Part shown: positions 36,452 to 45,617 of the stretch, in pieces
Position numbering within the stretch: the first letter of the stretch is position 1
How the letters are laid out: each line of letters begins with the position of its first letter
Source: DASUPK01 sp963848955
Lineage (GTDB): Bacteria > Actinomycetota > Thermoleophilia > Solirubrobacterales > 70-9
Length of the DNA stretch: 64,000 nt
Direction: 5' to 3'
Assembly (NCBI GenBank): GCA_963848955.1
Contig: CAWKFQ010000023.1
Span: 224,248 to 288,247 of the forward strand
Program-made: the position numbers and the translations under genes
Notes under the pieces: generated by a model
The model's database searches: none
Told to the model about the DNA's origin: nothing
The model's input: the letters and a program-made list of their open reading frames with translations, nothing else

Positions 36452-37234
36452 CTAACGGCGTTCGTAGAGCGGCTCGCGGTCCTCGGCGCGTGCCTGCAGG
36501 TGCTCGCGGTAGTCATGGGACCCCAGCACCATCGCCTGACCGGTCAGCTCCCGCTGCAGCGTGGAGCGCACCTCCGAGGACGCCAGGGCCTGGACGTGCT
36601 CCCGGATCAGCCGCACCGCCAACGGCGGGCGCTCGGCGATCGACTCCGCCAGGCCCAGCACGACCTCGTCGAGCTCTTCGTCGGGTACCACCTGCGTCAC
36701 CAACCCGAGCTGGAACGCCTCGTCAGCTCCCACCCGCCGGCCGGTCAGCGCCAGGTCGAGCGCCAGCGCCGATCCGCCGATCTCGAAGAGCTTGGCCACC
36801 CCGGCCGAGTCCGGGATGACGCCGTGGTCGATCGCCGGCAGTGCCAGCGCCGCGCTCTCGCCGGCCACCCGCATGTCGCACAGCAGCGCCCGTTCCAGCT
36901 GGATGCCGAGCACCCAGCCCTTGAGGGCGCAGATGATCGGGACCGGGAAGTCGTAGAGCAGCCGGGTCTGCCATTGGTTGCGCTCGATGAACTCGAGGTC
37001 CGTGGCCCCCGGGTGGTCGTGCAGCTCGCCGAGGTCGCGCCCCGACGAGAACGAGGGACCGTTGCCCCGCCACACGACCGCCCGCACGTCGCGGTCGTTG
37101 CGGAGCAGGTCCAGGTACCGGAAGAACAGCGCGTCGGCGGCATCGCCGACCATGTTGTGCTGATCGGGCCTGTTCAGGCTGATGACGGCCACACCGCCTT
37201 TCACCTCGAGCAGGACGGGATCGTCGTCCACCAT
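36452..37234 (-). CDS. Crotonase-superfamily enoyl-CoA hydratase/isomerase
   Basis: A 260-residue crotonase-fold protein from ATG 37234 with a good GGGAGGGAG ribosome site. The first oxyanion segment is PSFSSGRDLGELHDHPG and the second ALKGWVLGIQLERALLCDMR. The usual G-G pair of the second segment is partly changed (GIQLERA), and the catalytic glutamates of true hydratases are not obvious, so it may be an isomerase or hydrolase of this superfamily. IAERPPLAVRLIREHVQAL and a C-terminal EHLQARAEDREPLYERR are typical ends. Confidence 0.85.
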   Translation of the reverse strand: MVDDDPVLLEVKGGVAVISLNRPDQHNMVGDAADALFFRYLDLLRNDRDVRAVVWRGNGPSFSSGRDLGELHDHPGATDLEFIERNQWQTRLLYDFPVPIICALKGWVLGIQLERALLCDMRVAGESAALALPAIDHGVIPDSAGVAKLFEIGGSALALDLALTGRRVGADEAFQLGLVTQVVPDEELDEVVLGLAESIAERPPLAVRLIREHVQALASSEVRSTLQRELTGQAMVLGSHDYREHLQARAEDREPLYERR

Positions 37235-37356
37235 CGAATCTCCCTCCCTTGGGCGACGCTGGGGAGAGCGCCCGCCGGGTGCCACCACGCTATGTCGTAT
37301 GGACCGCGCGTGCTGGGGGAACTTTGCGACCACTCCCGGCGCCAGCCGCGCGTTCG

Positions 37357-38804
37357 TCAGACGGGCTGGACGTTGACCGCCTGCTGGCCACGCCGACCGG
37401 GCGCCACCTCGAACCGGACGCGCTGGCCGGCTTCGAGCGTCCGGTGTCGCCCGCCCAGGCTGGAGGCATGGACGAACACGTCGGCTGCCCCCCGCCGGGC
37501 GATGAACCCGTATCCCCTGGCGGGATGGAACGACTTCACGGTCCCGGTCAACCGGCGGTCGTCCCGCCGGGCCGACATCCGCCGATCTCGGGCATGGCGG
37601 TGGGCCGCGGGCGGACGTTCCGGCGAACCCGGTGCGGCTGCCGGTGCCGTGGCGAGCCTGCCCCGCCGCGACGAGACGGTCGGGCTCGGGCGCCTCGATC
37701 GGCTCCGTGCGTTCCAGGTCCCGCTGCAAGCTGCGGACGGCCTGCCGGCCGCCGGGCGTCACGAGCGAGACGACGACGCCCGCGGCCCCGGCGCGGCCCG
37801 TTCGTCCCGAGCGGTGGACGTAGTCCTTGGCATCGCCCGCGGGGTCGAAGTGGACAACGCAGGCCACGCCGTCGACGTGGATGCCGCGGGCGGCGACGTC
37901 GGTCGCCACCAGCGCCGGGGACTTGCCACTGGTGAACGAGCGCAATGCATGGTGACGCTCCGCCTGCGTGCGCCGACCGTGGATGGCCTCCGCCTTGACC
38001 CCGGCCTGCCGGAGTTGGCGGGCGACGCGGTCGACGCCATGGCGGGTGCGGCAGAACACGATGGTGGGCCCGGTGTGGCCGACGATGTCGGCTGTCAGCG
38101 CCACCCTCCCCGGCTGGTCCACCGTCCAGAACAGGTGCGTGACCTCGGCACCGTCGCCGGTGGTGTCCCCGGCCACGTGCCGGGCGGGATCACGCTGATA
38201 GCGGCTGACCAGGGCGTCGACGTCGCGATCGAGCGTCGCCGAGAACAGCAGCGTCTGGCGGCGCGGGGACGTGAGGTCGAGCAGCCGACGCACGGCCGGC
38301 AGAAAGCCCATGTCGGCCATGCGGTCGGCTTCGTCGACCACCACCAGCTCGACCCCGTCGAGGCGGACGTCACCGCTGGCGACAAGGTCCTCGAGTCGTC
38401 CGGGGCAGGCGACGACCGCACTGACGCCACGCGCCAGCAGCCTGCGTTGCGGGCCGTAGCCGACCCCACCGTAGATGGCCGCGACCGGACCGGAGCCGTG
38501 CTGGTCGATCAGGCCTTCCAGCTCGCGCTGCACCTGCGCTGCCAGCTCGCGTGTGGGCACGAGCACGAGGGCCCAGGGACGTCGCGGCTGCGGGTCGGGC
38601 AGCGTCGCGGACACGGGCCGCGATGGTGAGGCCGAATGCGAGCGTCTTCCCCGATCCGGTCGGGGCCTTGCCGGCGACGTCGCGGCCGGCGAGGGCGTCG
38701 GGCAGCGTGGCGACCTGGATGGGGAACGGCTGGGCGATGCCGCGGCGGGCCACGGTGGCGCACAGGGGCGCGGGCACGCCGAGGTCGGCGAAGGTGGGGG
38801 ACAA
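37357..38804 (-). CDS. DEAD-box RNA helicase apparently fused to a C-terminal cold-shock domain; frameshifts
   Basis: TTG 38804 (LSPTFADLGVPAPLCATVAR) begins the Q-motif; Walker A is GKAPTGSGKTLAFGL. After a shift near 38600 the core continues LVPTRELAAQVQRELE, VACPGRLEDLVASG, VVVDEADRMADMGF (motif II), LLFSATLD, IVFCRTRHGVDRVARQL and HRSGRTGRAG. No stop ends this frame. A second shift near 37660 leads through an Ala/Pro/Arg-rich linker (TAPAAAPGSPERPPAAHRHA) into a cold-shock domain at 37357-37578 with RNP motifs ARGYGFIARRG and DVFVHASSL. If the fusion is an artefact, the cold-shock protein is a separate 73-residue gene from ATG 37578. Both parts act on RNA structure, so either reading is sensible. 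Confidence 0.75.
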
Positions 38805-38824
38805 CGGTACTCCGATCGAACTGG

Positions 38825-38845
38825 GGCTGCGCGAACAGCGCAGCC
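38825..38845 (-). other. Hairpin in the leader of the DEAD-box gene
   Basis: GGCTGCGC and GCGCAGCC form a perfect 8-bp stem with a 5-base loop, about 20 bases upstream of the helicase start on the minus strand. It could be a leader structure affecting translation in the cold, but only the stem itself is seen. The rest of 38846-39076 shows no gene. Confidence 0.35.
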
Positions 38846-39076
38846 GTGGCCCCCGCGGCCCGGCGCCGTAGGCGCCAAGAGCGGGAAGCCCAGCAACGCT
38901 TGCCACGGACCAGATGATCAGTCCGCGACCGCTAGGTGGGGGTAGGCCAACTCGAACGGATGTCTCGAATGGGCCCCATCGGCGTTTCAGCGCCGACAGT
39001 TGCCGGCGGCGCCGGCGAGTGACCCGTGAACCCTACCGGCTTCGACGGCGGATCCGTTCGCCGGGCGCGCGGAAGT

Positions 39077-39331
39077 TCAGGCCGCCGGGGCCGTCGTCGT
39101 GGTGGACGTCGAGGCCGTCGTGGTGGACGTCGAGGCCGTCGTGGTGGACGTCGCAGCCGTGGTCGTCGTGGACGCCGGCGCCGTGGTGGAGCCGGAGGCC
39201 GACGTGGTCGTCGTCTCGCGGACGCCGGTCTGGGGGATCGGGCCCTCGTCGTCGCCTCCGCAGGCGGCAAGTGCCAGCACTGCCACCAAAGCCGACCCCA
39301 GAACTGCCCGGCGCGTCCGTCGTTTGTCCAC
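39077..39331 (-). CDS. Small lipoprotein with Ser/Thr-rich repeat tail
   Basis: An 84-residue protein with a signal peptide (RRTRRAVLGSALVAVLALAA) ending in a lipobox LALAAC, whose cysteine would be lipidated by Lgt. The short mature part GGDDEGPIPQTGVRET leads to a tail made only of Ser, Thr, Ala and Pro, including 7-residue units (STTTAST-like) encoded by a 21-base tandem repeat at about 39098-39160. Such tails are often O-glycosylated spacers in actinobacteria. No further domain is present, so it may be a surface spacer protein. It is followed four bases later by the dxs stop, on the same strand. Confidence 0.7.
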   Translation of the reverse strand: MDKRRTRRAVLGSALVAVLALAACGGDDEGPIPQTGVRETTTTSASGSTTAPASTTTTAATSTTTASTSTTTASTSTTTTAPAA

Positions 39332-39335
39332 GGCC

Positions 39336-41202
39336 CTAGAGCATGGCGGACGCGCTGCTCAGGTCACCAAACCCCGCCGGGTCGTCCAATCGCCGCAGCC
39401 CCTTGCGGGCCACGGCCGCGATCCCTATCCCGTCCAGCCCGAGCTCGGAACGGATCGTCGCCGGATCGCCATGTGCCACGTAGGCGTCGGGCACGCCCAG
39501 CACGATCACGGGTGGCGGGCCGTCGGGGTCCCCGAAGCCGCGCCGGGAACCAGAGCGGCCCGGCCGAGGGCGTCGACGACCCGGGCGCCGGCACCTCCCT
39601 CCCGCACACCGTCCTCGACCGTGACGACCAGCCGGTGCCGCCCGGCGTCGGTCACGAGGTCGGCGTCGAGCGGCTTGACCACCCGCATGTCCCACACGGT
39701 TGTCGACACGCCCAGGTCCTCGAGGAGACCGGCCGCCTCGTCGGCCGCCTCGACCAGCGGGCCCGCGGCGGCGATGCACACGTCACGTCCGGCCCGGAGC
39801 TGCCTGGCGCGCCGGCCGCCCCCGGTCTCGTCGGCCGGGACCTCCCGCGCCGCGCCGCTCGGCCAGCGCAGGGCGCAGGGGCCGTTCGTCGCCAGCGCCT
39901 CGTCGAGCATGACCTCGAGCTCGGCGCCGGACGACGGGGCGAACACCGTCATCCCGGGCACGCGGCCGAGCAACGCCAGGTCGAGCACGCCGTGGTGCGA
40001 CGGCCCGTCCGGTCCGGTGATCCCGGCGCGGTCGACGCACAGCACGACGGGCAGGCGGTGGAGGCCGACGTCCAAGTTGATCTGGTCGAGCGCCCGGGTC
40101 AGGAACGACGAGTAGATGGCGACCACGGGCCGCAGGCCGCCCATCGCCATGCCGGCGGCCGCCGTCACCGCATGCTGCTCGGCGATCCCGACGTCGAAGA
40201 ACCGGTCGGGGAAGGCCTCGGCGAACGGCCGCAGGCCGGTGGAGCTGGGCATGGCCGCGGTGATGGCGACGATCCGCCGGTCGCGCGCCGCCGCACGCAC
40301 CAGTGCCTCGGAGAAGACATCGGTGTAGCGCGGGCGGGTGCGGGCCGGAGGCGCGTAACGGCGAGACGGGGAACGGGGCCACGTCGTGCAGGCACTTGTC
40401 GTCGTCGTCCTCCGCGGGCGCGAAGCCGCGGCCCTTGCGGGTGAGCACGTGGACGACCGCCGGCCGGCCCGACGAGAGCGCGTCCCGCAAGGCCCGACTC
40501 CAGGGCCGCGACGTCGTGGCCGTCGAGGGGGCCGTGGTAGTCGACCCCGAGCGCCTCGAAGAACGAGGGCCCGGACGGTGGGGCATCGCCAGCGCCACCC
40601 CGTGCCGCCCGGTGACCCGCAGGGAGCTGAGGCTCTCGGTCAGCTTCGACACGGTCGGCGCGTAGGAGCGGCCGTTGTCGTTGAGGACCACCACGACGGG
40701 CAGGCCGCGCCAGCCGATGTTGTTGAGCCCCTCGTAGGCCATGCCGCCCGTCAGCGCCCCGTCGCCCACGACCGCGACGACCCGGCCCGCGTGGCCCGCC
40801 TGGCGCCGGGCCGCCGCCAGGCCGTAGGCGTAGGACAGTGCCGTCGAGGCGTGGCTGTTCTCCACCCAGTCGTGCGGCGACTCGGCGCGGTTGGGGTAGC
40901 CCGAGAGCCCACGGGCCTTGCGCAGTGTGGGGAACCGCGCCCGCCGACCGGTGAGCAGCTTGTGGGTGTACGCCTGGTGGCCGGTGTCCCAGACCATGGC
41001 GTCGGTCGGCGAGTCGAGGACCCGGTGGAGGGCGATGGTCAGCTCCACCGCCCCCAGATTCGACCCCAGGTGCCCGCCGTTGGCGGCGACGGTGTCGATC
41101 AGGACCGCGGCGTATGTCGGCCGCAAGCTCGTCGAGCTGATCGTCATCGAGGTGCCGTAGATCGGCCGGCGACCGGATGGCGCCGAGCGCGCCCATGCTC
41201 AT
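39336..41202 (-). CDS. dxs: 1-deoxy-D-xylulose-5-phosphate synthase; several frameshifts
   Basis: Dxs condenses pyruvate and glyceraldehyde 3-phosphate, the first step of the MEP isoprenoid pathway, with thiamine diphosphate. About 620 residues, the normal length. Segments in order: MSMGALGAIRSPADLRHLDD, GGHLGSNLGAVELTIALHRV, WDTGHQAYTHKLLTGR, thiamine motif GDGALTGGMAYEGLNN, GPSFFEALGVDYHGPLDGHD, FFDVGIAEQHAVTAAAGMA, and LCVDRAGITGPDGPSHHG. Frames change near 41150, 40590, 40495, 40350 and 39545, yet no segment is missing, which points to sequence error. The ATG overlaps the hpnH stop by four bases; it is the last gene of the hopanoid operon. Confidence 0.88.
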
Positions 41203-42199
41203 CGCGCCAACGCGGCGCGCACCGACTGGCGCAGCGACGTGGTGGTGGCGATGACCGCCGACGGCTCGTAGCCGCAGTGGGCCATGCAGTTCGCGGCACC
41301 GCGGATCGCGGCCCGCGGCCGTAGCGCTCCCAGTCGGTGGTCTCGACGAGCTCGCGGTAGCTCGAGGCGTAGCTGTCGCCCATCAGGTAGCAGGGCCGCT
41401 GCCAGCCGAAGACCGAGTAGCTGGGGATCCCCCACGCGGTGCACGGGAAGTCGACCTTGCCCTCGAGGAAGTCGAGGAACAGCGGCGTGTGGTTGAGACG
41501 CCAGCGACGGCGGCGCCCGGCGAATGCCTCCCGGAACAGGCGCTGCGTCTGCTGGACGCCGAGGAAGTGCAGCTGGTCGGGCGCCTTCTCGTAGGCGTAG
41601 CCGGGCGAGATCATCATGGAGTCCACGCCGACCTCGTCGTTGAGGAAGTCGAGCACCTCGCGGACGGTCGACGGCGAGTCGGTCGAGAAGAACGTCGTGT
41701 TGGTGGTGACCCGGAAGCCCCGCTCCTTGGCCGTCGGCGATGGCGTCGATGGCCTCGTCGAAGACACCGTCGCGGCAAACCGACTCGTCGTGGCGCTCGC
41801 GCAGGCCGTCGATGTGCACGGTCCACGCGAAGTAGGGCGAGGGCGGAACTTGTCGAGCTTGCGCCGCAGCAGCACCGCGTTGGTGCACAGGTAGACGAAG
41901 CGCTTGCGGCCGGTGAGCGCCTCGACCATCTCGACGATGTCCGGGTGCAGCAGCGGTTCGCCGCCGGCGATCGACACGATCGGCGCGCCGCACTCCTCCA
42001 TGGCGGCGACGGCCTCCTCGACCGACACCCGCTGGCGCAGCACCTCGGTGGGGTGCTGGATCTTCCCGCAGCCGGCGCAGGCGAGGTTGCAGGCGAACAG
42101 CGGCTCGAGCTCGACCACCAGAGGGAACTTGTCGCGGCGGGCCAGCTTCTGGCGCAGTAGGTACAAGCCCACCCGCGTGCTCTGTCGCAACGGCACCAC
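41199..42199 (-). CDS. hpnH: Radical SAM adenosyl-hopene transferase HpnH; frameshifts
   Basis: HpnH adds the 5'-deoxyadenosyl group to diploptene to give adenosylhopane, the first step of extended hopanoid side chains. About 333 residues. The radical SAM cluster motif is ACNLACAGCGK (CxxxCxxC), followed by IVSIAGGEPLLHPDIVEMVE. Later segments are TNTTFFSTDSPSTVREVLDF, MMISPGYAYEKAPDQLHFLG and CYLMGDSYASSYRELVETTD, all typical of HpnH. Frames change near 41840, 41735 and 41310 without loss of sequence. GTG 42199 lies three bases after the ispH stop, and the end overlaps dxs by four bases. Confidence 0.9.
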
Positions 42200-42201
42200 G
42201 A

Positions 42202-43713
42202 CTAGCGGACCTCCTCGGGCAGCGAGAAGCGGACGGTCTCGGCGGTGACCGCCCTGGTGTGGATGTCGACCGGGCCGAGCCCGCCGAGCGTGGCCACGAC
42301 CCGGTCGACGATCGCGGCCGGGGCCGACGCGCCGGCGGTGACGCCGACGGTGGCCGCACCGGCCAGCCAGGCGAGGTCGATCTCCCGCTCGTCGTCGATC
42401 AGGTGCGCCGGGCACCCGGCCCGCTCGGCGACCTCGACCAGCCGTTGGGAGTTGGACGAGTTCTGCGACCCCACGACCAGCAGCAGGTCGCAGTCGTCGG
42501 CGATCGCCCGCACTGCCTCCTGCCGGTTCTGGGTGGCGTAGCAGATGTCGTCGGCGGCGGGGCCGACCAGGCCCGGGAAGCGGTCGCGGAGCACGTCGAC
42601 GACGTCCGCCACGTCGTCGAGCGCCAGGGTCGTCTGGGTCACGTAGGCGACCCGGCCGGGGTCGGCGACGGCGACCCGCGCCGCGTCGTCGGGCGTCGAC
42701 ACCAGGCGGATGTCGGCCGCCTCGCCGATCGTGCCCTCGACCTCCTCGTGGTCGGCGTGGCCGATGAGCACGACGCTGTAGTCGCGGTCGGCGAAGCGCC
42801 GGACCTCGCGGTGCACCTTGGCGACCAGCGGGCAGGTGGCGTCGATGACCGCCTGCCGCCGCTGCGCCGCCGCCGCCTCGACCGCCGGCGACACGCCGTG
42901 GGCGGAGAACACCAGCCGGGCACCCTCGGGCGCCTCGTCGACCTCCTCGACGAACACCGCGCCCCGGGATTCGAGGTCGGCGACGACGTGGGGGTTGTGG
43001 ACGATCTGCCGCCGGACGTAGACGGGCGGGCCGTAGCGGTCCAGGGCCCGCTCGACGACCTCGATGGCCCGCTCGACGCCGGCGCAGAACGACCGGGGCT
43101 CGGGCAACAGGACCGTGCGGGGCCCCGCGGCTGCCGCCCACGCCGCCAGCACCCGGGCCGTGCGGCGCAGCGCCCGGTACGCGCCGAGGGTGTGGCGCTC
43201 GTCGGCTGTCACCCGGACCACGACGCGGGGCCGGTCGGGCGCCGCCTCGACCAGCCAGGCGCTCTCCCCGTCGTCCGCCGACGTCACCGGGCCCTCGTGG
43301 ACCCGCAGGCCGGCCCGAGCCAGGGCGCTGGCGACGAGCGGGGCCGACGGGAACGGCACGCTTCCGAACGGGCCCAGCACCTCGGTGGCCACCACCACGT
43401 CGCCGGGTGCCAGGCCGGGCGGCGGCGGATCCAACCAGCCGGCGATGGCCGTGCCCGGAGCGCCCTGGCAGCGGGCGGCCAGGTTGATGGCCGAACGCCG
43501 GGACCGCTCGGGCCCCACACCGGTGACGATCGTCTCCAACCCCGGCGCACCGCCCGCCACCGCCCGCGCCTCGGCCCGGCGGGGCGTCAGGACGATCCCG
43601 CGGCCGCGCGCGGTCGATGAGCGGCACCTCATGACCGGCGCGGCCGAGCGACCGCCAGGAAGCCGGGCGGCGATGGGGTCGGGGGGCGCAGCCCCCCAGG
43701 GAACACCGCTCAC
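42202..43713 (-). CDS. ispH: HpnG-like hopanoid nucleosidase fused to 4-hydroxy-3-methylbut-2-enyl diphosphate reductase (IspH)
   Basis: An unbroken 503-residue frame from GTG 43713. Residues ~38-190 resemble HpnG, the phosphorylase that cleaves adenine from adenosylhopane: IVLTPRRAEARAVAGG, VTGVGPERSRRSAINLA and PGDVVVATEVLGPFGS. Residues ~198-503 form IspH, the Fe-S enzyme that makes IPP and DMAPP; the three cluster cysteines are in SFCAGVERA, IDATCPLVAKVH and DDICYATQNRQ, and EEVEGTIGEA and VGSQNSSNSQRLVEV are conserved. The first ~37 residues contain a palindrome-encoded stretch (PWGAAPPDPIAARLPGG) that also occurs outside genes. The GTG overlaps the likely shc stop by four bases. Confidence 0.85.
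   Translation of the reverse strand: MSGVPWGAAPPDPIAARLPGGRSAAPVMRCRSSTARGRGIVLTPRRAEARAVAGGAPGLETIVTGVGPERSRRSAINLAARCQGAPGTAIAGWLDPPPPGLAPGDVVVATEVLGPFGSVPFPSAPLVASALARAGLRVHEGPVTSADDGESAWLVEAAPDRPRVVVRVTADERHTLGAYRALRRTARVLAAWAAAAGPRTVLLPEPRSFCAGVERAIEVVERALDRYGPPVYVRRQIVHNPHVVADLESRGAVFVEEVDEAPEGARLVFSAHGVSPAVEAAAAQRRQAVIDATCPLVAKVHREVRRFADRDYSVVLIGHADHEEVEGTIGEAADIRLVSTPDDAARVAVADPGRVAYVTQTTLALDDVADVVDVLRDRFPGLVGPAADDICYATQNRQEAVRAIADDCDLLLVVGSQNSSNSQRLVEVAERAGCPAHLIDDEREIDLAWLAGAATVGVTAGASAPAAIVDRVVATLGGLGPVDIHTRAVTAETVRFSLPEEVR
43681..43700 (-). repeat. Short palindromic dispersed element (copy B) inside hpnG/ispH
   Basis: GGGGGGCGCAGCCCCCC (43681-43697 on the plus strand) forms a 7-bp hairpin and, read on the minus strand, is followed by GACCCCATCGCCGCCCGGC. 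It matches copy A at 13524. It lies in frame within the first codons of the hpnG/ispH gene. Confidence 0.5.
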
Positions 43714-45617
43714 GACGCCGCCTCCTGCGCAGTAGCGGCCGAGCGCCGTCAGCGGGAACATGTGCCGGTAGAGGTGGTAGTTGATGTAGAAGTCGCCCGG
43801 GAAGCCGGTGCCGGTGAACAGGTCCTCGTCCCAGGCGCCGTCGGGCCGCTGGGTGTCGACCAGGAACCCGATGCCGCGGTGCACCGGGCCGCTGTCGTGG
43901 CGGCCGGCGGCCAGCAGGGCGAGCAGCGCCCAGGCGGTCTGCGACGCCGTCGACGTGCCCCGCCCGACCGCGTTCGGGTCGTCGTAGGAGCGCAGGTCCT
44001 CGCCCCAGCCGCCGTCGTCGTTCTGGTGGCGCTCGAGCCACGCGACCGCCCGGGCGATGCTCGGGTCCTCGGGACCGACCCCCGCGGCCACCAGCGCGGG
44101 CACCGCGGCGCCGGTGCCGTAGACGTGGTTGGCGCCCCAGCGCCCGAACCACGAGCCGTCCGGGCTCCTGCTCGGCCCGCAGCCAGGCGACCGCCTCGCG
44201 GAGCCGGCCGGCGTCCGCGTCCGGCTCGCCGGCGAGCATCTCGACCACGTGGGCGGTGACGTCGGCCGACGGCGGGTCGATGACCTCGCCGAAGTCGCAG
44301 AACGGCAGCGCCGCGCACAGCCGGCGGGTGTTGTCGGCGTCGAACGCCGCCCAGCCGCCGTCGCGGCACTGCATGCCCTCGACCCAGGCGATGGCCCGCC
44401 CGACGGCCGCCGGCGGCGGGTTGCGTCGAGGCCCGCGACGCGGCGCAGCGCCAGCACCACCTCGGCGGTGTCGTCGATGTCGGGGTAGTTGTCGTTGGCG
44501 AACTCGAACGCCCAGCCGCCCGGGGGCACGCCCGGGCGGCGCACCGCCCAGTCGCCGGCGCACGCGGATCTCCTGCCCGAGCAGCCACTCGCCCGCCGCG
44601 CACGAGGGCCGGATGGTCGGGCGCCACGCCGGCGTCGGCGAGCGCGACGATCGCGAGCGCGGTGTCCCACACCGGCGACTGGCACGCCTCGAGCCGGCGG
44701 CCGCGCCCGTCGTGGATGGTGAACCGGTCGAGGCCCTCGAGTCCGGCGCCATGACCGGGTGATCGAGCGGGTAGCCGAGCAGGTGCAGGGCGAGCAGCGA
44801 GTACACCCACGGCGGCTGGATGCCGCCCCACGAGCCGTCGGCCTCCTGGCGCGGATGATCCACTGCTCCGCCAGCCGGAGGGCCACGCGCCGCAGGAGCG
44901 CCTGGGCGGGCCCAGGCCGGCGCCGCTCGTAGCCCTGGAGCACCCGGTCGAGGAGCTCGAACCGCCGTTGCCGCCCCGAACTGGCGGCGGTGGGCGGGTC
45001 CTGGCGTCGCTGACCGCCGCAGTTCGTCGAGCGAGAACGGCAGCGGGCGGACCGGGCGGTGCGCCGCCACGACGGTGAGCGGGACGATCGTCTGGCGCGC
45101 CCAGCAGGCGAAGTCGTAGACGTTGAGCGGGACCCACGGCGGCAGGAGGATCACCTCGGGCGGCAGCGCCGGCAGGTCGTCCCACGACCACTGGCCGAAG
45201 AGCGCCAGCCAGATGCGGGTGAACACGCGGGTGCGCTCGAGGCCGCCGGCGTCGCGGACGAACCGTCGGGCCTGCGCCATGTGCGGGGCGTCGGCGGCGT
45301 CGCCGGCGAGGCGGAGCGCGACGTAGGCCTCGACCGTCGTCGACAGGTCGCCCGGGCCCCCGTGGAACGTCGCCCAGGTGCCGTCGGCGCGCTGCTGCGA
45401 GCGGATCCAGCTGCCGCCGCCGCCGCCTGCCGGGGTCGCGGATGCCGAGGAACTGGCGCAGCAGCAGGTCCTCGGCGTCCATCGTGACGTTGGTCTCGAG
45501 CTCGCCCTTCCACCAGCCCTCCGGGTCCTGGAGGTCCAGCAGGTGGTCACGAGCCCGCGCCATGGCCTCGGTGACGGAGGCCGCGAGCGGAGCGACCGGC
45601 GGCGCGTCGATCGCCAT
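43710..45617 (-). CDS. shc: Squalene-hopene cyclase; several frameshifts
   Basis: Shc cyclises squalene to hopene in the membrane. About 635 residues, as expected, from ATG 45617 (MAIDAPPVAPLAASVTEAMA). QW-type repeats are visible (DPEGWWKGELETNVTMDAE, WATFHGGPGDLSTTVEAYVA, DGGWGEDLRSYDDPN, DGAWDEDLFTGTGFPGDFYI). The catalytic acid motif DxDDTA appears as NDNYPDIDDTAEVVLAL. LPPWVPLNVYDFACWARQTI is another family landmark. Frame changes occur at many places, about every 200-400 bases, without missing segments. The stop is taken as the TGA at 43710-43712, overlapping the next GTG; the visible frame would otherwise run on. The ATG overlaps the stop of the prenyl synthase. Confidence 0.87.

Noticed and set aside
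41144..45550. A 1468-residue open frame on the minus strand covering shc, ispH and hpnH
   Set aside because: It is a patchwork of correct and incorrect frames of three separate genes; the homologous segments jump in and out of it.
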